Shown: one piece after another, positions 1 to 10,239 of the stretch
How positions within the stretch are numbered: the first letter of the stretch is position 1
Layout: the number at the start of each line of letters is the position of its first letter
Source: Prorocentrum cordatum
Taxonomy: Eukaryota > Sar > Dinophyceae > Prorocentrales > Prorocentraceae
DNA length: 64,000 bases
NCBI GenBank assembly: GCA_963575745.1
Contig: CAUYUJ010017915.1
Coordinates: forward strand, 325,025 to 389,024
Direction: 5' to 3'
Notes under the pieces: model-generated
Database searches by the model: none
The model's input: the letters and a program-made list of their open reading frames with translations, nothing else
Told to the model about the DNA's origin: nothing
Position numbers and translations under genes: made by a program

Positions 1-60
1 CTGGCCCGCCCTACAAACTAGCCTCGGGGTTCGACAGGGAGAAATTATTTCTAAGGGAAA

Positions 61-775
61 GGAGCGGAGGAGGAGGAGGCGGAGAAGGAGGAGGACGAGG
101 AGGAGGAGGAGGAAGAGGAGGAGGAGGAGGAGGAGGAGGAGGAGGACGAGAAGGAGGAGGAGGAGGAGGAGGAGGAGGAGGAGGAGGAGGAGGAGGAGGG
201 AGGAGGAGAGGAGGAGGAGGAGGAGGAGGAGGAGGGAGGCGGAGGAAGGAGGAGGAGAGGAGGAGGAGGAGGAGGAGGAGGAGGAGGAGGAGGAAGGAGG
301 AGGAGGAGGAGGAGAGGAGGAGGGAGGAGGAGGAGGAGAGGAGGAGGAGGGAGGAGGAGGAGGAGGAGGATGGAGAGCGGAGGGAGGCGGAGGAGGAGGA
401 GGAGGAGAGGGAGGGAGGGGTGAGCGAGGGCGGAGAGTAGGAGGGGAGAGGAGGGGGGATGGGGAGGGAGCAGGAGGGGAGGGGGATGAGGGAGGAGGAG
501 GAGGAGGAGGAGGAGGAGCGGAGAGGAGGAGGAGGAGGAGGAGGGAGGAGGAGGGCCAGACGAGAAGGAGGAGGAGGAGGAGGAGGAAAAGGAGGAGGAG
601 GCGGAGGAGGAGGAGGAGGAGAGAACGAAAAGGAGGAGGAGAAGAGGAGGAGGAGAAGGAGGAGGAGGAGGAGGGGGAGGAGGACGATAACGAGAAGGAG
701 GAGGAGGAGAAGGAGGAGGAGGAAGAGAAGGAGGAGAAGGAGGAGGAGGAGGAGGAGTGAGAGAAGCCGGAGGAG
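61..775. repeat. (GGA)n purine microsatellite, about 700 bp
   Basis: Almost uninterrupted GGA/GAG with occasional GAA, GCG and AC interruptions; nearly all purine on the plus strand. Long open frames through it are artefacts of poly-E/R/G or poly-P/S/L coding. Confidence 0.95.
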
Positions 776-1147
776 GTGGAGGAGGAGGGGAGGGGTGAGC
801 GAGGGCGGCGCGCGGACGCGGCGGCAGAGGCGGAGCCGGGGCACTCCCGCGTGGCGGTGCCCGCCGCGCCCGCCGCGGAGCAGGTGGGCACAGGCCGTGG
901 CGGGGCCAGGGGCCCTCCTGGGGCTCGTCAGACCTCCACAGACCTCCTCCCTCCTTCCCTGCCTCCCTCCCTTCCTCCCTTCCTCCCTTCCTCCCTTCCT
1001 CCCTCCTTCCCTCCCTCCCTCCCTCCCTCCCTCCCTTCCTCCCTCCCTCCCTTCCTGCCTTCCTCCCTCCCTCCCTCCCTCCCTTCCTCCCTCCTGTTCG
1101 TTCTCTTCCTCCTTACTTAGACCTCCCAGATGGGCTCCGAGCACAAG
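776..1147. repeat. GC-rich spacer then (CCCTTCCT)n pyrimidine tract
   Basis: 776-945 is GC-rich and unassigned. 946-1118 is CCCT/TCCT pyrimidine repeat, so a polypurine tract and a polypyrimidine tract lie about 170 bp apart on one strand. Confidence 0.85.
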
Positions 1148-1310
1148 TCGACGGAGGGTCGCACCGCATCGCCGATGCATCGCCGATGCGGCTCGATGTA
1201 GAGCCAGATTTTCTCCGCGCCGATGGCCCCGATGCACCGCCGACGTCGCCGATGCATCGGCGATGCATCGGCGATGCGGGGCAATTGTCCGGCCCCCTAC
1301 GCTGACCCCG
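1148..1310. mobile_element. MITE-like family D, copy 1 (degenerate)
   Basis: Built from GCATCGCCGAT and its reverse complement in two facing arms around 1165-1185 and 1245-1275. It aligns with the better-preserved copy at 8526-8729. The ends have decayed. Confidence 0.5.
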
Positions 1311-2124
1311 TCTAGGAGGCCTCTAGATGCGCAGCGCGCAACACGTAGCGTGTTGGCACGGATCTCAGCACGCCTGGCCGAACGCGTAGGCTTGGCGTGA
1401 TACGTTCGCCAAAACGTGGACCAGCACGTGGCCCAAGACGCTGCGTGTTAGGACGGACGTTTTGAACACGGCTCGTGCTGCGTTTTGGCACGGGCGCGTC
1501 GGGGCAGCTGGGCTCCGAAGAGGTGTCTGTCAACATCCTCTGGCGCGCCACGGGCGCATCGGGGCAGCTGGCCTCCGAAATGGCTCTCTGTCAACATCCT
1601 TTGGCGCGTATAACGGCCCCCCCTCTTGGGCGTCCCCCCCCCCCCTCCCCTCTTGGGCGCCCCCCCCCCCTCCCTCTTGGGGCGCCCCCCCCCCTCTTTG
1701 TTAACATCCTTGGGCGCCCCCCCATCCTCGGGCGCCTCCGAAGCGGCTGTCTGTCAATCCTCTGGCGCGCAACGGCCCCCCCCTCTTGGCGCCCCCCCCC
1801 CTCCCCTGGAATGCGCCCTCTTGCGCCCCCCCCCTCTTGGGCGCCCCCCCCTCTTCCCCTGGGCGGGCGCCCCCCTCCCCTGGATGGATGCCCCCCCCCC
1901 TCTTGGGCGCCCCCCCCCCCTTCCCCTGGAGGCCCCCGAGGAGGGGCACCGCGGCGTCGGTGCCCTGCCGGGCTCCTCCGGAGGGTGGCGGGGCGAGGCC
2001 TGGCCCAGGCGAGAGAGAGAGAGAGGCTCTCAGAGCACGCGGCGCCCGCCCCGCCGACCCGCCGCAGCATGTGGGAGCCGCGGCTCCGCTCCGCCCCCTG
2101 CGGGGGGTGGGTGGGACCTGGTGC
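1311..2124. repeat. degenerate 62-bp minisatellite broken by C-tracts, with flanking unassigned DNA
   Basis: Units at about 1490-1550 and 1552-1612 share TCGGGGCAGCTGG, CTCCGAA and CTGTCAACATCCT. Further units to about 1940 are interrupted by runs of C and CTCTTGGGCG blocks. 1311-1480 and 1941-2124 hold no recognisable gene. Confidence 0.6.
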
Positions 2125-2310
2125 CCCAGACCTCCTCGCGTGGAGGACAAAATCGCGACGGGAGGCTTTTCCTCATTCTCGGCCTCCGGGGGCCCCTCCC
2201 CGGCCTCGGGGCCGTCAAAAAAGGACTGAGACGAGAAACCAGTCCCGGGGAAGAGGTCCAGAGTTCTGGGGGTCGACGTTGTGAACAAATCACGACGTCT
2301 GGGGTCTGGG
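2125..2310. mobile_element. MITE-like family F, copy 1
   Basis: The ends CCCAGACC (2125) and GGGGTCTGGG (2301-2310) are inverted. The interior shares CTCGGCCTCCGGGGGCCC, GAGAAACCAGTCCC and a conserved tail GTGAACAA..CACGACGTC with the copies at about 7.0 and 9.3 kb. Confidence 0.55.
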
Positions 2311-2516
2311 TATTCCGAATCCCTCATTGATCGTCCCCCGGGTCCGGTTTTTTGAGGCGCCTTTTTTGTAACTGTAAGGCGCTTTCTCTGACTTGGAGCC
2401 TAGGGGGTCCGGTTTAGCAGGGCACCCCATCGAAGAGGGGGGTCCGGAATATTATGTCGCATTTGGAGGGGTGTCCGGTTTTTTGGGGGGGGTCGATTAA
2501 TAAGGGATTGGGAGTA
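2311..2516. mobile_element. MITE family B, copy 1
   Basis: Ends TATTCCGAATCCCTCATTGA and ATTAATAAGGGATTGGGAGTA are inverted repeats. The interior carries GGCGCCTTTTTTGTAACTG, GGGCACCCCATCGAAGAGG and TCGCATTTGGAGGGG, shared with four other copies here. It abuts family F copy 1. Confidence 0.75.
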
Positions 2517-2564
2517 TGGTTCCGTAGCAAGTAATTCGGGGGTGGGCAGAACCCCCACCCTGAC

Positions 2565-2700
2565 ACGTCGATCAGTGAACTGTCCGTGTTCGGCTCTCGA
2601 GAGGGCGCCGCGGCCCCCATTTCCCAGGCTGGCGCACGCCAGGTTTGGGCCCGAGGTCGTTTTCACTGAACCACGTTTTGCTAAAAGGGGTTCTGCCCAT
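2565..2700. mobile_element. fragment related to element M
   Basis: CCCTGACACGTCGAT, CGAGAGGGCG(C)CGCGGCC and GTTTTCACTGAA match in order the interior of the element at 54,328-54,768 (54,395-54,535). The terminal repeats are missing. Confidence 0.45.
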
Positions 2701-2702
2701 CC

Positions 2703-2901
2703 CCGAATCATGTGAGCCTGGTATACTCTCTTAATTCCGACTGTAGCGTCGAATCGCGTCGATGAGCGTTTGGAGTCGATGAAGTAGCAGCAATTTGGCG
2801 TCGGTTAGCGTCGATTCACGTCGATTTAGCGTCGATTTAGCGTCGATCAGCGTCGATTCGCAAGAGCCGACAAGATGGTACGGGAGGTTCCCCTGAGTTG
2901 C
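2703..2901. mobile_element. MITE-like family E, copy 1
   Basis: The left end GAATCATGTGAGCCTGGTA and the right end GTACGGGAGGTTCCCC are imperfect inverted repeats. The core is a degenerate 11-bp tandem repeat AGCGTCGATTT. It matches the copy at 8775-8976 throughout, including GAGCCGACAAGAT. Confidence 0.6.
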
Positions 2902-5490
2902 CACCGACAGATTGTTTGTATCAAAATCTGGCGCATGGCGGTACCCAGGCCAGTCGCCCCCGGTCACGATGATGATCGTAAGCAGGGGGTCGGGGGGGGG
3001 GGGGGGCGGCGGCCAAGACCTGCCCACATGCCTCTGGATATAGGAGAGGGGTGTGGCATGAAGAAGTGCAGTGCCAGTGCTGCAGCTGGCGACGTCACCA
3101 TCGTAGATCACATCTCTTTCCGCGATTGGCACCACCCCCCTTTATGCCACAACCTCTTCCTACCTCCAAAAGGCTGGTACTTGCGCGCGTACCATGGCGA
3201 TCGCAGCGCACCCCTGCCTCGACTTGCGCCACCCCGCCCAAGCGTTACTGTTACCTGGAGCCGTGGCGGCGCCGTGAGCGCGCCCTGTCTTCAGTCGTCT
3301 GGGTTCCCTGCGCCTCCCGCTCTTCGGGACACATTGGAACAAGTTGCAGCACGTGCGTCAGCTTCTCTCTGCTCAGGGCAGAGTCTTTGCGACGGGTTCG
3401 GACAGGCAGAATGCCAGACATTCAGCCTCTTGGTCTTCGCAGGGCCTGATTTGGGGCAGCCCTGCGACGAGCATGGCAGGCGCCGGCACTGTTGGCGAAA
3501 GGCGAGAGTTGTGCACCCCAACGCTGTCCGCTCCCAGCTCCCGCTCCTCCAACAGCAAGGACCCTCTCCCATCACTGCCCTCCCCTCCCTCTCCTCCGCA
3601 CCGCCCTGCCCCCCCCCCCCCCGGGCGGGGGCGCACGCGGCCCCTGCCGCCCTGCGCGCGGCAGGGCCCACGGAGGCCACACGGCCGCTGCTGGGCGCCG
3701 CCCCGCCGCCTGGCGCCCGGCCAGAGCGCAGGGGGGGCCCTCCTCGCCCGCCGCGGCCCGCCCGCCCGCCGCCGCAGGCCCCGCCCGCGCGCCTGGCAGC
3801 CCGCCCGCCGACGCGGCCTCCACGGGGCGCTCCCCCAGGAGGGCGCTTTTCCCCTCGCGCGCCCGGGCGCCGCGGGGCCACCGCGGGGGGCCCACAGGGG
3901 CGAGCCACGCGCGTGGCCGTATCCGCGGCCTCGCGGGCGGGGCCCCAGGGCCGCGGCCCTCGCGGACACGGGGCGCTTGCTCGCGGGTGCCCCGCGCGGA
4001 GCGTGCATCCGCGCGGCCGCGTATCCGCGGGACTGCGCCCCAGGAGGCAGACCGGCGACGGCGCGGATACGGACACGTGCGCCGCTCGTGATGGGCGGCC
4101 AGGGGGAGGGTTGCGCCGCTCGTGATGGCCGGCCCGCGGTCTACGAGTCAGACCGACCGACCGATCGGGAGGCCTTCGGTGTCACCGTTGGATTCGCTTC
4201 GAGATCCTGGTGAGAACGCACCCCGGGAGAGGTCCAGGGAGTAGTGGTCTCGGTACCATTTGGCTGCCCCAGAGAATGTGGACCATCCAGGAGCATCTTG
4301 TGGAGCAGAAGAGACATACGAGGTCGGCAGGTGCACAGGAAATGGACGCCCGAACGATGGCAGGCGGGGTGGGGCGGCTCTGGGAGCGCCTACGCGCTAG
4401 CTCGCAGCAGGTTCAGTTCTGGACCGGCGCCGACTGCAGGAGTGCAGTCATGGCGGAAAAGAGCAGCGCAGGGCACCGTGCGCCTCCATTGGCTTGATGC
4501 GCGCCCCGCGGGGAAGCCGCGCCAGACAACCGCAAGGCGGCTTGCCTGGCGGTCTTAAGGAGTTTGCGTCACTCTGCTTGCAAATCGCCTTCTTCGTGGG
4601 TTGCCTGGCTTCCTCGTTTGTTCCATTCTGGCATATTCAAGTTTGCCTTTCCTTGTCCGCCAGCCAGATGCTTCGAGAGGCGACGAATAAGAGGTATTAG
4701 CACACACACACACATATAGGCCGCATGCCCCATCCATGCCAAGCGCGTGAACACATGATGTGGGATGGGTTTGACCACGTGCGCGCGGCAGAACCAACAC
4801 CTTCAGCATCCCCCTCCGCCCTCTGCCTCCCCGTTTCCCTTCACTTCCTATATCCCCCATCTTGCCCCCATTATCCGCCTTCTGCAATTTCCCACCACCT
4901 CCATTAACGCCATAAAGTACGGGCCGTGGGTTCAAGCCGGACCACGTCGTACTGGGCCGCGCCCAGCCAACACGTTTTACTTAGATGTCTCGGGTCTTCA
5001 TCCCCTCCCTTGCTCCATCCCCTGTGTCCGCCTCCCTCACTTCCTTCTCTCCGTTCCCCCCTCTCTTCTACGCCTCCCGTCTTTTCCTCCCTCTCCTCCT
5101 CCTCCTGCCTCATGTAGTCCCTTTGGAGTCTCAAAAGGAGGATGGGCAGCAGGAACATGAGGAGGCGGAGAGGTGGAGGCGGAGGCCGGGGAGGATGAGG
5201 AGGCAGAGGAGGAATAAAATTGTGGAGGAGCCAGAGAAGGAGCCAAAGCAGATGGATGAGTTGGCGGAGGAGGGCCGAGGAGGACACCAAGGGGGTGATC
5301 CCGAAATATTCATCTGTGCAGCTCCGCGGCGTGGTCGGCGATGGCGTACACGGGCGCGGAGCCCCCTGTCATCCTGGAGGGCTCCAGTGGGGGGCGGGGA
5401 CAGAGGGGGCCGGCTGAACCCTGTTCCGTTCAGCTCCCCGCCATTTGGGCCCCAGACGTTGAGATGGGGAGGACTACAGTTGACCTCAGC
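2902..5490. other. unassigned GC-rich DNA
   Basis: No gene can be supported. 3600-4090 is extremely GC-rich. 4693-4706 is a short CA repeat, and 5020-5270 is pyrimidine-then-purine rich. Many open frames here exist on both strands and are attributable to composition. Confidence 0.6.
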
Positions 5491-6990
5491 TGTCTCGATA
5501 CGCCCGTTTGATACGCAACACGTACCATGCTCACGTACCATGCTCAAAACGTCCGTGTCGATGCGTTGCGTGTTGGCTCAACGTATTGGCCCACGTGTTG
5601 GCAAACTTATCGCGTCAGACCTGCGGTTTCAGCCTTCGTGTTGAGTTTCGTAGTTACTTCGCTACGTGGGGCGATCTGCGTATCGGGGCAACTAAGCAGT
5701 TGACTGCAGGTACCGATGCGCCCCTCCTCGACGGGACCGGGAGCGGCCAAGAGGGGGGGCATGACTATGGGTGGGTGGGTGCGGTACCATGGCGGAAAAC
5801 GCGATCCTCACAGATCTCATGGGCCCCTTTTTTCTTATTATTTTTGCTGTTTCTTCTTCTTCTTCTGACTCATCTCCTTCGTTCAAGACGCTCTCTGGCC
5901 CCCCCCTCGTCCACGCACGCGCCTCGGGCCATGATTTGCACCACCACTCTTCCCTGACCTTCCAGGAGGGCTGCACAGTAGCACCGGGACAGCAGCGCCC
6001 AGATCCCGGTCGAGGTTCTAGGCAGCCTGCAGCATCCCGATGGAAACCCATAGGATCCTTATGGCAACCCATCTGATCTTTATGGGACCTTATAGGATCG
6101 TAATCGAATCCTGTAGGAGTGCAACAAGATCCCAGTTGGATTCCAATCAGATGCCGATTGCAATAAGATCCCATTTTGCTTCCAATACGAATCCGATTGC
6201 CAAAGGATTCCAATCGGTCTGGAGGGCGACTTGTTCGCCCTGCGGAGGGCTGCGGGACGCCCCCGAGAGGAGCACCGCGCGGCACGTGGGCACCCCCATG
6301 TGCTGCAGCGGGGAGCGACGCCTCGGGGGGGGGCCGAGCGCTCCAAGCACGAGGCGCCTGCCCTCGGGTTACCAGCCTACGCTGGGCACCTCCTCATCAC
6401 GATGCCAATCTTAGGGATTCCCTTATTTTTTGAGGGCGAATCCCTCAGATTGTCATCGCCTGTTGGCGTGTCAATCTTCGGGATAGGGGTACGCTCGAGG
6501 CTGGCAAACAGGGACCCCGGCCGCAGCTCGGGGGGGGGGGGGCGCGGCCCCCGCCTTTACCCCCTGCAGCGGGGAGGGGCCGCCCTCGGCCTCGGCACCC
6601 CTGGGCGAGAGGCTGTCGGCACGAGCGGCGCCTCGAGGGGCCCACAGTGGGCCCCTCGGGCGGCCCTGGACGGCCCCAGGAGCTCCCCGACGCCCTCAAG
6701 AGCGCCCCCGAGATCGCCCCGAGAGGGCCCCTAAGAGGCCTCCCAGAGGGCTTCCCAGAGGGCCCCCAGGACGGCCCAAGAGGCCTCCAAGACGGCCCCC
6801 TGGGCGGCCCCGAAGAGGGGGCCCAGGGCCTGTAGGGGGTCCAGACGGGCTGCGTGAGGCATGCGGCTCACCCGGCAGTGGCAGGCAGGGACCGCGCTCC
6901 TCGAGCCCCTCGGGGCAGAGCGCTCCGCACCGCCCGCGGGCAGGACCGTGCCCGGGCGCCGTGTGCACCCCGCCGCGGCGCCCGCGACAC
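5491..6990. other. unassigned DNA with degenerate short repeats
   Basis: 5500-5640 holds a fold-back built on CAACACGT / ACGTGTTG, loosely like 1340-1470. 6030-6225 is a degenerate tandem repeat of about 22 bp around GGATC and TTCCAATC. 6640-6835 is a degenerate GGCCCCnAGAGG repeat. No gene supported. Confidence 0.5.
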
Positions 6991-7222
6991 GTCTCCCAGA
7001 GAACCGCCGGATCTCCGAGAGCCCCGATCTGTCCCACCCAGAGGTCCAACGGTTTGAAGAAAACCGAGACGGAGGTGTTTCGCTCTTGTCTGCCTCGCTC
7101 GCCGGGCCCCAGGGCCGTCAACAAAAACGACGATCGGGATGAGAAAACCGGTCCCGTGGAAGGGGTCGGGACCTCCAGGGACCCCGTGCTGAAAAAAACA
7201 CGACATCGGATGTCTGGGCAGT
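6991..7222. mobile_element. MITE-like family F, copy 2 (degenerate)
   Basis: Shares with copies 1 and 3 the central GGGCC(G)TCAACA, GATGAGAAAACCGGTCCC and the tail ACACGACATCGGATGTCTGG. The left end is unclear. Confidence 0.4.
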
Positions 7223-8093
7223 CTCATTATGTGCTTTTGTCCTGGATGCGTCTCCCTTGAGATCCGACGACGCGAACAACTGCAGCATCGGGAGCAATCA
7301 CGGCCAGAGCCCTGGACCCCTTCTCCCTCACCGTGCTCCGTGCCGGACCGCTCCGTGAGGTCCCCAGGGCCCGAAAGGATGCGATCGCGCTCGCCTCGAG
7401 CAGAAGTGCGACGCCAGGAGGTTTTTGTTAGGGTCTGGCGATAGTCCGGGTCATCGGGCTTGCCCCCCTCCCCCCCCCCCAGGATGACCAAACCTTGCCG
7501 GTTGTGCAGGTCCGGGGCGAAGGTTAGGCTATCGGCCAGCCCCCTCCCCCCCCCCCGGATCACCTGGGTTATCGCCGATCCCCCAAAACACGGTCTCCAG
7601 AAGTGCGACACCAGGAGCTCAGGGCCAGTTCTGCCCCCCGGTCTGGGCCGCCGCAGCCTCCCGTCTGCCGTGGGTGGGGTGGGCTTGTTGTGTCCACCAC
7701 CACCACCATAAGCAGGAGGGGGAGGGGGTCCTCCTCCTCCTCCTCCTCCTCCTCCTCCTCCTCCTCCTCCTCCTCCTCCTCCTCCTCCCTCCTCCTCCCT
7801 CCTCCTCCTCTTCCTCCTCCCTCCTCCTCCTCCCTCCTCCTCCCTCCTCCTCCTCCTCCTCCTCCTCCTCCTCCTCCTCCTCCTCCAAACTCCTGGTGGT
7901 GGTGGTGGGACTGCAGGCCCCTCAGGGGGGGGGGCCCTCCCCCCCCCTTCTCCCGGGGGGCCCTCCGGCCGTCGGCGCCGCCGGCGCCCCCGCGCCGGGC
8001 GCCCGCAGCCCCGCGGAGGCGGGCGGCTGCACGCACGGGGAGGGAGGAGGTGCCCGCCTGCGCCCGCCGGCCTCGGCGGCGCGGGCAGGCCGT
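7223..8093. repeat. unassigned DNA with (TCC)n microsatellite
   Basis: About 160 bp of nearly pure TCC lies at 7728-7886. Flanks are GC-rich without recognisable genes; 7460-7560 has two C-tracts in similar contexts. Confidence 0.8.
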
Positions 8094-8325
8094 GAAGCAG
8101 CGGCGAAGCGTCCCGGGCTGGCCTACGGCCCCACCAAACACTGTTCGAAGGACCTTTTGTGGCTCCCACGAGATGTTCTTGGAGCACTTCTGGCGGAGTC
8201 TGTCGTGTTTTTGTTGTCTCATCGGGCTTGTGTTCTAAGAACGTTGTTTTTGTTCTCAGAGCACTTTTGGGCTCTAAGAACGTTTCGTGGTAGGACTATG
8301 CCGGGACGGTCGGTCCCTGCTCAAA
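8094..8325. mobile_element. MITE family C, copy 1
   Basis: The left end GCAGCGGCGAAGCGTCCCGG and the right end GCCGGGACGGTCGGTCCCTG are inverted-related. The interior has CACTGTTC, TTCTAAGAACGTTG and TCGTGGTAGG as in the copies at 9.0, 27.4 and 44.7 kb. Confidence 0.7.
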
Positions 8326-8525
8326 AGCTGGGCCTCCCAGCTGGGGTCCGAGCAGGCCTTGCTCGTGTCTGATCCTTCGAAGGTTCTTTGATTTTTGTTT
8401 GGGGGGGCCGAGATCCTCTCGTTTCTGCTTGCTCGATCCTGGGGCTCTTCTTGGCCACCAGGGGGCCAGGAGCAGTCAGAAGCGAGCAGAATTAGGAATG
8501 AGCACGATTAGAAATGGAAGACGTG
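8326..8525. other. spacer, nothing recognised
   Basis: Short unassigned sequence between two TIR elements. Confidence 0.5.
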
Positions 8526-8729
8526 TAGATGGGGTCGGAGGATCTCGCCGCATCGCCGATGCATCGCCGATGCGTCTCGATGTGGAGCTCGATTTGCCTC
8601 ACGCGGACGTCGCCGATGCATCGCCCACGTCGACGATGCATCGGCGGTGCATCGCCGATGCATCGCCGATGCATCGCTGATGCATCGCCGATGTATCGGC
8701 GATGCGGTGCGATCCTCCGACCCCATCTA
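8526..8729. mobile_element. MITE-like family D, copy 2
   Basis: TAGATGGGGTCGGAGGATC (8526-8544) is repeated exactly inverted at 8711-8729. Inside, arrays of GCATCGCCGAT face arrays of ATCGGCGATGC, so most of the 204 bp can pair with itself. A degenerate copy is at 1148-1310. Confidence 0.75.
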
Positions 8730-8774
8730 CTCCGATCCCATCTAGGAGGCCCCTAGACAAGGGGGTGCCTCGGT

Positions 8775-8976
8775 AGCAAATCATGGGAGCCTTGTGTACC
8801 CTCGCAGTTTTGTCTTTGGCGTCGATTGGCGTCTGGGAGTCGGTGAGATAGCGCCGATTTAGCGTCAGTTGGCGTCGATCGTCGTCGATCTACCGTCTGT
8901 TAGCGTCGATTCAGCGTCGATGAGCGTCGATTCGCTAGAGCCGACAAGATCGTACGGGAGGCTCCCAGGATTTGCC
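8775..8976. mobile_element. MITE-like family E, copy 2
   Basis: GCAAATCATGGGAGCCT (left) against AGGCTCCCAGGATTTGCC (right) gives inverted ends with one mismatch over 17. The core is degenerate tandem AGCGTCGATT. Confidence 0.7.
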
Positions 8977-9015
8977 ACCGAAGGATGTCACGAGGGTGGG
9001 GGCGCCTCCTAAGAA

Positions 9016-9250
9016 TCACGCAGTGGCGGAGCGTCCCGGCTTGCTTATAGGCTCATCAAAGGACTGTTCTAAGAGTCTGCTGTGGTCTCGACGAATTGCT
9101 CCTAGAACACTTTCGGCTGAGACCGTCTTGCTTTTACACGCATCGGCTTTGCGTTCTGAGAACGTTGTTGTTGTTCTGAGAGCTATTGTGGATCTAACAA
9201 CATGTCGTGGTAGGCCTAGTGGGCTGCCTGGACGGTCGGTCCCTGCTCAA
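9016..9250. mobile_element. MITE family C, copy 2
   Basis: Same ends and order as the other three copies: CAGTGGCGGAGCGTCCCGGC at left, GTCGTGGTAGGCCTA then GACGGTCGGTCCCTGCTCAA at right. Confidence 0.7.
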
Positions 9251-9283
9251 TTCTAAGAAGGCGGGGCAGCTCCTTACGTATAA

Positions 9284-9471
9284 TCCAGACCCCCTCGGGT
9301 CATGACAAAATCATGGCGGAAGGTTTTTCGTTATCTGCTCGGCCTTCGGGGGCCCTCCCCAGGCGTCGGGGCCATCAGGAGACGATCCTGGATGAGGAAC
9401 CAGTCCCAGGGAATGGGTCGAGACCTTTGGGGGCCGATGTTATGAACAAGACCTGATGTCGGGGGTCTGGG
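9284..9471. mobile_element. MITE-like family F, copy 3
   Basis: CCAGACCCCC at left and GGGGGTCTGG at right are exact inverted repeats. The interior matches copy 1 (CTCGGCCTTCGGGGGCCC; GAGGAACCAGTCCC). Confidence 0.6.
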
Positions 9472-9508
9472 AAGGTCGGGCAAAACAAAGGGATAGGATC
9501 ATTCGCTG

Positions 9509-9720
9509 CTCGTTTCGGGGACCTTCCTGGAGCCCACCCAAGGGATCTGTTCGACTCAGGTTCGACTCAAGTTCGACTGAGGTTCGACTCAGATTCGACT
9601 CAGGTTCGACTCAGGTTCGACTCAGGTTCGACGCAGGTTCGACTCAGGTTCGACTCAGGTTCGACGCAGCTTCGACGCACGAGTGGAGCGAGTGGCTCCA
9701 GGAAGGTCCCCAGAATGAGC
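9509..9720. mobile_element. MITE-like family G, copy 1
   Basis: GGGGACCTTCCTGGAGCCC at 9517 is mirrored by GGCTCCAGGAAGGTCCCC ending at 9711 (one gap), with weaker pairing extending about 8 bp outward. The centre is a tandem array of TTCGACTCAGG (about 9545-9680). A second copy is at 53,650. Confidence 0.7.
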
Positions 9721-9731
9721 ATGCAAGGATC

Positions 9732-9891
9732 AGGGCGAGGGTTACGACATCTGCTGCGTGCAGCTGGTTTCCGCCCCGCCGCTGGGCCCATGCCTCAACA
9801 CGCTGGCGCCTCCCGGCGCCGGGAGGCGCCAGGAGAACCAGCTACGTGAGCAAATTAGATACCCTGCCCTTAGCTATCCTGCCCTTTCGCC
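9732..9891. mobile_element. MITE-like family H, copy 1
   Basis: GGGCGAGGGTTACG at left, CCCTGCCCTTTCGCC at right, inner GCAGCTGGTTTC against GAACCAGCTACG, and a central GGCGCCTCCCGGCGCC palindrome. Same plan as 55,303-55,492. Confidence 0.6.
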
Positions 9892-10239
9892 CCCCCCCCC
9901 CCCCAATAAAAAAGGTCGGGACCTTCTTCCCAGGATCAAGCCTTCTCAGAGGCCCCTGGGGACTTCATCAAGAAGGCCTCTGCCTTCGAAGAGGCCCGCC
10001 TGCCTTCTCAGAAGGCCCCCCTCGCGCCACGATCTTGTGCGCGCCGCCAGCTGCTCTGATTCAGGCGGCGCAACAAGTACAGTCAGCCCGCACAGTGAGG
10101 ATGAGCGACTTTCCAGGGCTACCCTTGCATCATTTTCCATTCGGCCCAGCCTTGGTAACTTTCTCTGGTGGTATCCTGACGAAGAACCCAGCCGGTTCTG
10201 AACACAGTGCGCCTGTAAGGAGGACCGCTGAATACATAA
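9892..10239. other. unassigned, with N-like fold-back fragment
   Basis: 9940-10020 carries CTTCTCAGAGGCC, AAGAAGGCCTCTG and CTTCTCAGAAGGCC, the motif of the N elements at 23.2 and 42.0 kb. The rest is unassigned. Confidence 0.35.

Noticed and set aside
459-1400. Long open frames of Arg/Glu/Gly or Pro/Ser/Leu runs
   Set aside because: They are translations of GGA/TCC microsatellites, open in several frames at once, with no domain. The same applies to frames over other GGA, CGT, GAT and satellite tracts.
3344-4213. Overlapping long open frames on both strands in GC-rich DNA
   Set aside because: Extreme GC content removes stop codons; composition is Arg/Pro/Ala/Gly in every frame and no family is recognisable.
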